From the NCBI GenBank assembly GCA_021234155.1, contig JAJEKV010000304.1:186001-250000 (forward strand): 64,000 nucleotides of DNA, read 5' to 3'. The stretch is from Isoetes taiwanensis. Its lineage: Eukaryota; Streptophyta; Lycopodiopsida; Isoetales; Isoetaceae. Made by a program: the position numbers and the translations under genes. Every line of letters starts with the position of its first letter. Position 1 is the stretch's first letter. A model generated the notes under the pieces. It worked only from the letters and a program-made list of their open reading frames with translations, searched no databases and was not told the DNA's origin. This document shows, one piece after another, positions 58,153 through 64,000 of the stretch.

Positions 58153-58223
58153 GTAAGTTTTTTAGCTTTTCTATTCTTATATGCAAATCATTCTTGCTCA
58201 GTTGTAGAAATTGCTTGTTGTAG
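58153..58223 (+). other. intron 1 of the ParB-methyltransferase gene
   Basis: 71 bp, GTAAGT donor and TTGTTGTAG acceptor. Removing it joins AAMNRIN-L to LNEIGVVRTS in frame. A spliceosomal intron of this kind argues against bacterial contamination. Confidence 0.75.
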
Positions 58224-58425
58224 ACTGAACGAGATTGGTGTTGTTCGTACAAGTCTACAAGATACTCTAATGATTGTACATAGAGTTGCTACTGCCAAAC
58301 CAGATAATTATATGAAGGAATTATCTCCCAGTGAGTTAAAAGCACAGAGGACAAGGGAAATGATTGGGTCAAACGAGCCTTAATATCCTCTCACAAGATT
58401 GGCCTATGCAAATATATTATATAAC

Positions 58426-58509
58426 GTAAGTTTAATGTTGTTTCTGCTGTTATATTCTTTTTGCTGTTTAAGATTCAATAAACTAATTACTAAGAATCCA
58501 TTGATGCAG
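58426..58509 (+). other. intron 2 of the ParB-methyltransferase gene
   Basis: 84 bp, GTAAGT donor, a TACTAAGAATC branch-like sequence and a TGATGCAG acceptor. Removal joins LAYANILYN to ASMVKDIEDY in frame. Confidence 0.8.
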
Positions 58510-60583
58510 GCTTCAATGGTTAAGGACATTGAGGATTACATAAAATCAAATCATGAAAACATTTCAGAAGTTGATGTCTTGAAGGCAAATGTTGAAAAGG
58601 AAGTGAGGCGAAAATGTAAAAATATCTAGCCATTGTGAATCCTAGTCTTGGGAATGTTTGGTTACGCCATGTCACAACCAAGAATTTAGAAGCTTTTGTC
58701 TATGGTCATATCAAAGGTGCAGAATAGTGTGAGAGACAATTGGATTAAGACAATGACTAGCACATCTCAGTTTGGAAATTATCAGAAGATACCAACTAAT
58801 GACAAGAGCTTCAATTCTTGGGTAAAGAAAGAAACATGGCTAGAGCATTTACTGACCAGATCATGTGACTTGGTGAAGGAAGCAATTGAACAACATAATT
58901 TGCAGTTGTTAATACCCCGAGACTGTGATGTGGAGACATGGTACAGAACATTCAAAGCTAGAAATCGAGTTGAAATGTTTAAGCATTGGGAGAGACATAT
59001 GCAATCTACAGTCAATGTTTCTGAAGCTTTTGAAGTGCAAAGGACAGCCATGCGAGTTGCATACATATATTTCAAATATTTGGTTCATATTAAATGCATG
59101 GAATCAATGCATCCACAGATACAGATATGGGTGTCTCACACAGGTGCTGACTGTATTTATAGTCCAAAAGGAAATCTAGACAGGGGAGGTGGAATGCATA
59201 AATGGGAAAGAGAAAATTGTCCCTGGTGGATTGATTTCCCTTTAGGGTCTTATCCAGAAGAAGAAGAGTCAGATTACAACCGGATCCGTGGAGGGCAGAA
59301 AATTAAGGTGGATCTAAATGAGGAAAAAGTGGATGTTGACAAAAGAAAGAGAAGCAGGAAAGACAAGCCAAAAGTATCTGATGCAACTAATGAGGAGAAT
59401 GAGGAAGAGGATCTTATTGTTGATTGTCAAACACCTCCACGAAGGCATATGCCTGATGTTGTACAAGTTCAAAAAGAATGTCATACTGAATTTCGAGTTG
59501 TCCAAGCAGATATATGTGTGGTCTCCAGGACTGTAACATTAGGCGGCCATGAAGTGTTCACATCATTGAGAAATTTAGGAAAGGAGGTCAAGAAGACATC
59601 CATGTACTACAGGAATGGAAAAGTCAGAGATTGGGGTGCTAACTTGGTTCTTGTTGATCTGCCAACAAATGAGCCTACAAGAAGTGACTCAAACGGAACA
59701 CCATACTGGAACAAACTTGACACACAACTAGTAGATGGATGTTTCAGTTTGGGTGAACTCTGTTTGGATGACAGTGGATAGTTAGTGTGCATTAGCAGTT
59801 TTGAATTTCAAAAGATAGTAGACATGGCAGCCAGAAAAAAGAACCTTGAGCTAGGAAGATCATACAAATTGATAGGGGATAGACCATTTAGTTATCATAA
59901 AGATAAATACGGTATTCTATCAAGAAATGTGCTGATGGTATCTCTCTACAAAAGAGCTGGCACAAATCCGATATTTAAATCCAAGGAGGTATTTAGTCAA
60001 CATGAGTTGGACTATAGCAGTGAACTTTTGAGGCATTACTTAGGGCCGGGTGACAGAATGAGATCAGCAAAACATCATTCACTGCGGCATAATTTAGAGA
60101 AGAGCACCCGCTTTAACGAGTTCTTACTCCAGCTGCTATGTGATTATGGTGATTATGTCGTGGATTTATTGACAGGTACAGGGTCTATGGTTGAGGCTTG
60201 CGCACTTTGAGGTCTGCATTGCTATGCAATGGATTTTGATGCTGATATTTGTGATGTGGTCAGAACACTTCGAATGTCTACATTCAAAAAATCATTAGCA
60301 GAAGGGGCTCCGTCTATGCAGCTGGATTTGGAGGAAGAGGATGAGATAATCACAGACATGATTGAAGAACCGGCTGATTAGTTAGTGAGCTAAAATTTCT
60401 ATTTTTTGCTTACATTAACTATCCATACCAAAACTAACTATGTTTGACTTATATTGCAGTTTCTTGCCCGTCTATGCCGAGCAACATGTCACAGTGTTGT
60501 CCTCAATGTCAAGTATTGAGCAAAAAGTAAAAAAACGCAAACGATGTCTTTACATCGATGACGAGGCAGAAGAAGATACTTGA

Positions 60584-60963
60584 TCTGAAAATATAAAATA
60601 CATTTGTCGTTTATGCATTGGATATATAGTCTCTGCAATTATTGCAGTGACATAAATTACTATGCTATTCGGATTTTCTAAAACTGTAATCGATATGTCT
60701 ACTTTTTTATTTGTTATATTATTTCATGTTGTTATTATCTAGATTTGTTATATTTGTTTCATGTTGTTTTATTTGTTATATTATTTCATGTTGTTATTAA
60801 ACCAACGTTGTTCTATGATAGGGTTGTTTAAGTCTACGGTGCAAGGTGTTGTCCCTTTTGGAGGCAAACATTGTATCATGTGGATTCTTGGAATATTAAG
60901 AATATTCCATAAAAACTCAGAAAACATGTTTCAAAAAAACCTAAAAACAAATTCCCCCTAAAA
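60584..60963. other. no gene; AT-rich with short repeats
   Basis: TTTGTTATATTATTTCATG and GTTGTTATTA recur at about 60711 and 60773. GGAATATT-AAG-AATATTCC is a perfect short palindrome at 60890-60908. The rDNA fragment begins directly after this stretch. Confidence 0.6.
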
Positions 60964-61404
60964 GTCTGGTAATTGGAATGAGTACAATCTAAATCCCTTA
61001 ACGAGGATCCATTGGAGGGCAAGTCTGGTGCCAGCACCCGCGGTAATTCCAGCTCCAATAGCGTATATTTAAGTTGTTGCACTTAAAAAGCTTGTAGTTG
61101 GATCTCGGGGTGGGATGCACGGCCCGCCCCTCGGGGTGTGCACTGGGCATTTCACCCTTCTAGTTGGCGACGTTGTCCTGGCCTTAATTGGTCGGGGGCC
61201 TGAAATGCTTGTTACTTTTGAAAAATTAGAATGCTCAAAGCAGGCCTATGCTCGAATATGTTAGCATGGAATAACGTGATAGGACCTCGGTCCTTTTCAT
61301 TGGTCTTCCGGGACCGGAGTAATGATTAATAGGGACAGTTAGGGGCATTCGTGTTTCATTGTCGAGGTGAAATTCTTGGATTTATGAAAGGCGAACCACT
61401 GCGG

Positions 61405-61455
<51 letters not shown>

Positions 61456-61983
61456 AAGACGATCAGATACCGCCCTAGTCTCAACCATAAACGATCTTGG
61501 ACTAGGGATGCGGATGTTACGCCGATGACTCCAAAGCACCTCATGAGAAATCAAAGTTTTTGGGTTTTTGGGAGTATGGTCGCAAGGTTGAAACTTAAAG
61601 GAATTGTGGGAAGGGCACCACTGGGGAGTGGAGCCTGCGGCTTAATTTGACTCAACACGGGGAAACTTATCAGTCCGGACATAGTAAGGATTGATGATTG
61701 AGAGCTCTTTCTTGATTTTATGGGTGGTGGTGCATGGCCGTTCTTAGTTGGTGGAGTGATTTGTCTGGTTAATTCCGATAATGAACGAGACCTCAGCCTG
61801 CTAACTAGCTATGCGAAGGTCTTCCTTTGCGGCCAACTTCTTAGAGGGACTATTCGCATCTAGCGGATGGAAGTTTGAGGCAATAACAGGTCTGTGATGC
61901 CCTTAGATGTTCGGCCGCACGCGGCGCTTGCAATCGATGAATGCAATGAGTGCATGCCCTGGGCCGATAGGCTCGGGCAATCT

Positions 61984-62021
<38 letters not shown>

Positions 62022-62027
62022 GATTGA

Positions 62028-62064
<37 letters not shown>

Positions 62065-62065
62065 A

Positions 62066-62099
<34 letters not shown>

Positions 62100-62264
62100 T
62101 CGCCCGTCGCTCCTACCGATTGAATGGTCTGATGAAGTGTTCGGATTGCCTCGACGCTTGCGGTTCGCTGCAGGTGACAAGGTAAGAAGTTCATTGAACA
62201 TTATCATTTAGAGGAAGGAGAAGTCGTAATAAGGTTTCCGTAGTGAACCTACGGAAGGATCATT
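60964..62264 (+). pseudogene. 18S rRNA pseudogene, 5'-truncated
   Basis: Begins within 18S at GGTAATTGGAATGAGTACAA (roughly nucleotide 500 of the gene) and runs to the 3' end GGAAGGATCATTG. All the later conserved blocks are present in order: AATTCCAGCTCCAATAGC, GAGGTGAAATTCTTGG, GGGGGCTCAAGACGATCAG, GACTCAACACGGGG, and the ACACATCGCCCGTCGC site. Mutations show it is not functional: the universal 530 loop reads CCAGCACCCGCGG instead of CCAGCAGCCGCGG (change at 61037), and many single-base losses occur, for example in GCCGATGACTCCAAAGC. The first third of the gene is absent from the window. Confidence 0.93.
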
Positions 62265-62445
62265 GACACACGTCCGTGTAAACCGTTGAACCGTTTCCTT
62301 GTCCCCCTGAGGGGCCACACCTGGAGATGTGGCTACTCGCGCCATGGCTCCCCTAAACTCGGTTACCTTGCGAGGCACCAAGGGGTGGCGTCGTGCGGGG
62401 CTCCTTGCCAGTGCCGTCCAAACGCTCAGGTGCACGTGGATTGGG
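62265..62445 (+). other. ITS1 remnant
   Basis: Follows the 18S 3' end directly. GC-rich with small hairpins (CCCCTGAGGGG; CCACACCTGGAGATGTGG). There is no 5.8S sequence after it; the text changes straight into the inner part of 26S at about 62446. Confidence 0.7.
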
Positions 62446-62998
62446 CACAACAAGTATCGCGAGGGAAAGGTGAAAAGGACTTTGAAAAGAGAGTTAAAAA
62501 GTGCTTGAAATTGTTGGGAGGGACGCGAATGGAGGTTGCTAGTGCGCTCCGGTTGGGTGCGGAATGGCCTCGGCTGGTCTGCCCGATCAACTCGGGGTGC
62601 CGGCCAACGTTGGCTCCATCTGCGGGATAAAGAGGGACCATGTGACCCGACGATGTCGTAGGTGGGACTTGGGCTTGGGGCGCACACCACATTGGCGGGC
62701 TTAATGCACCTGTGCGCTCCGAACGTTGGCTTGTGGGGCTTTCCATTTGAGCCGTCTTGAAACACAGATCAAGGAGTCTAACATGCGTGCGAGTTGGTGG
62801 GTTCAAAACCCGTCTTGGCAAAGGGAAACTGATGCGTGGGATCCCTGTTGTCGGGTGCACCATGCGCCGACCATGATCTTCTGTGAAAGGTTTGAGTGTA
62901 AGCATGCCTGTTGGGACCCGAAAGATGGTGAACTATGCCTGAGCAGGGCGAAGCCAGAGGAAACTCTGGTGGAGGCTCGTAGCGATACTGATGTGTAG
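62446..62998 (+). pseudogene. 26S rRNA fragment (from within the 5' domain)
   Basis: Starts at AAGTATCGCGAGGGAAAGG, which lies several hundred bases inside 26S. It continues GACTTTGAAAAGAGAGTTAA, GTGCTTGAAATTGTTGGGAG, a D2-like expansion, GTCTTGAAACACAGATCAAG, GGAGTCTAACATGCGTGCGA, and CCCGAAAGATGGTGAACTAT to GAGGCTCGTAGCGATACTGA. It then breaks off at 62998. Point changes throughout indicate a pseudogene. 5.8S, ITS2 and the start of 26S are missing. Confidence 0.9.
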
Positions 62999-63686
62999 GC
63001 GTGCATGTTAGTAGGTTTGATTAGACTCCTCATGCATGATACTTTGGAATTGGTAGAAGGTGTAAGGCCTCATGCATGGGTTGATCAATGGATGCAGACT
63101 AAGATGGGTAAGTTCCTTGAATATATAGGGATGTTGTACTTTGGACATTGAGAAACATGCATACTGGGTACAGATGTAGGGTTTAGTGCATTTGTCCAAG
63201 TCGAAGCCGAGGTCACGATCGAAGGCGACGGCCGAGGAATTAGTGCAAAAGAAAAGAGGCTCCACGTTGCGGGCGACCGCTTGCTACATATTCTAAACAA
63301 GGTGCACCCTGGACTACCACAGTCATCGGATTCGTCAATCCTAGGACCCAGATCGAACCTCTATACGACTTTGCCTAAGATTTTAGAATATGAAATACGG
63401 GAGCTCAAACCTCTACCAAAATAATTCAATGTCCTAATTAAGACTACTTTAACCAATATACCCAGTGAGCTAATGCGATTAAAAATTTAAATTTAAACTA
63501 TATTTTTTTTTATAACAACTTATTCGATTGCTTTAGGGATATATGGTCTATAGTTGGAATTGTTATTTTTACATCCATATCAAATCCCCCTTGAACCCCT
63601 GTTATTTTGCTACATATTCGAGTTCAAAGCTTTCCATATTCAAAACTTTCAATCACTCTTATTTATTTATTCATATAATCCATAAT
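62999..63686. other. no gene seen
   Basis: AT-rich sequence after 63400. CCTCATGCATG occurs twice near 63030-63075. No motif identified. Confidence 0.45.
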
Positions 63687-64000
63687 CTAGGCAAAGGGGC
63701 ACTTGGACATTTTCCCATACAACTTTGCACCTCTTAAAATAGACAGTACTTCCCTTAAGTGCTGCACATGCTCCTCCAAATTTGGATAAATAAAAATATC
63801 ATTAAAGAGTATTAACACATATCGATCAAGCGGCAACCTGAATGTGCCATTCATAAGTCTCATGAACGTAGCAGGAGCATTGGTCAACCCAAAAGGCATA
63901 ACCACAAATTCATAATGATCATAACGCATCTGGAATGCTATTTTATATACATCAGATTCTTTGATTCGAATTTGGTGATAACTAGATCTCAAATCAATCT
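63687..64000 (-). pseudogene. Ty3/gypsy reverse transcriptase fragment, cut by the window edge
   Basis: Minus-strand frame reading [58 protein letters not shown] and [12 protein letters not shown], then a stop. This is the central part of a Ty3/gypsy (chromovirus-type) polymerase. The catalytic pair normally FxDD reads F-N-D here, so the first Asp is lost, and the protein terminates where EFWxxEVxFLGH would follow. The upstream part lies beyond position 64000. Confidence 0.88.

Larger units (their letters stand above)
57292..60583 (+). pseudogene. ParB-like domain plus beta-class methyltransferase-like gene
   Basis: Several consecutive open segments read as one protein of roughly 1000 residues. 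N-terminus (57292): TPKRKLRGRQ, a nuclear-localisation-like cluster, and an acidic region. At 57714-58030: MIPLCRIRINEEVRK, ILRDTFR, DGYVKSKGDHF, and FLCWDGNHRTEAW, which follows the ParB/sulfiredoxin-like fold with its DGxHR motif (57999-58013). A helical middle contains two GT-AG introns (58153-58223 and 58426-58509). At 59630-59670 NLVLVDLPTNEP sits where a methyltransferase motif IV (DPPY) would be. Next come GELCLDDSG, LVCISSFEFQ, ILSRNVLMVSLYK and VVDLLTGTGS (60157-60186), followed by HCYAMDFDADICD, which is motif I of permuted N4C/N6A enzymes. Breaks: frame changes in A or T runs near 57600, 57858, 58128, 58618 and 58717, and stops at 57806, 58381, 59779 and 60208. DLPT instead of DPPY suggests loss of catalysis. 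A last exon may end at 60583 with KVKKRKR. Confidence 0.65.

Noticed and set aside
57806-60210. In-frame stops repaired by U-to-C RNA editing, as in fern organelles
   Set aside because: That editing is known from organelle transcripts; this gene has spliceosomal introns and nuclear transposon neighbours.
57292-60583. ParB-methyltransferase sequence as bacterial contamination
   Set aside because: Two GT-AG introns, nuclear-localisation-like clusters and plant rDNA on the same sequence argue against it.
61351-62630. Open frames of about 100 codons across 61351-62630
   Set aside because: They lie in 18S, ITS1 and 26S rRNA sequence and are chance frames.

Overview
The window is nuclear DNA of a land plant and consists almost entirely of repeats. 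The host-gene remnants have plant relatives (an ALG8 glucosyltransferase, a DCAF8-type WD40 protein, an oligopeptidase B, a WAV3-type von Willebrand A protein). The Copia element has the usual plant initiator-Met primer-binding site. A partial rDNA unit carries a land-plant 18S sequence. Two 18S positions (TTTCATTGTC rather than the angiosperm TTTCATAGTC, and AACCACTGCG in the next helix) recall fern sequences, so a fern or another non-flowering vascular plant is my best guess; this comes from memory and is not firm. No intact gene of any length was found.

Layout. 0-10 kb: an unrecognised exon, a pogo-type transposase with its centre deleted, and mostly anonymous DNA with an array of 22-bp GGAAACCTCCCC units. 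10.9-14 kb: a decayed hAT transposase gene on the minus strand, split by a truncated plus-strand LINE. 14.8-24.1 kb: remnants of four unrelated host genes, all on the plus strand and some with introns; the last is split by a Copia element with LTRs and a 5-bp target duplication. 24.4-27.4 kb: two minisatellites and a Copia 3' LTR. 27.4-38.5 kb: a LINE (called A1) on the minus strand, broken up by a foldback MITE, a hAT MITE, a perfect inverted duplication, a 1-kb tandem duplication, another LINE end, and an ORF1-only LINE with 22-bp target duplications. 38.6-39.7 kb: a complete non-autonomous hAT element. 39.7-47.6 kb: a second LINE (A2) with ORF1 and part of the endonuclease, two related plus-strand retroposon ends, and a SINE candidate. 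49.7-55.7 kb: a MULE/FAR1-type transposase gene on the minus strand, containing LINE and poly(A) retroposon insertions. 57.2-60.6 kb: a divergent plus-strand gene that I read as a ParB-like domain followed by a beta-class amino-methyltransferase fold. 61.0-63.0 kb: an rDNA pseudogene (18S-ITS1-26S) lacking 5.8S and ITS2. 63.7-64 kb: the edge of a Ty3/gypsy element.

The most unusual content is the ParB-methyltransferase gene. It has spliceosomal introns and nuclear-localisation-like basic clusters, so it has lived in the nucleus for some time. It faces a MULE-type transposase gene across an intergenic region holding three separate repeat families. Whether the two belong to one mobile element cannot be decided from this window. 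Nearly all coding sequences here carry single-base frameshifts (often in homopolymer runs) and in-frame stops, so they are either decayed or affected by sequence error.
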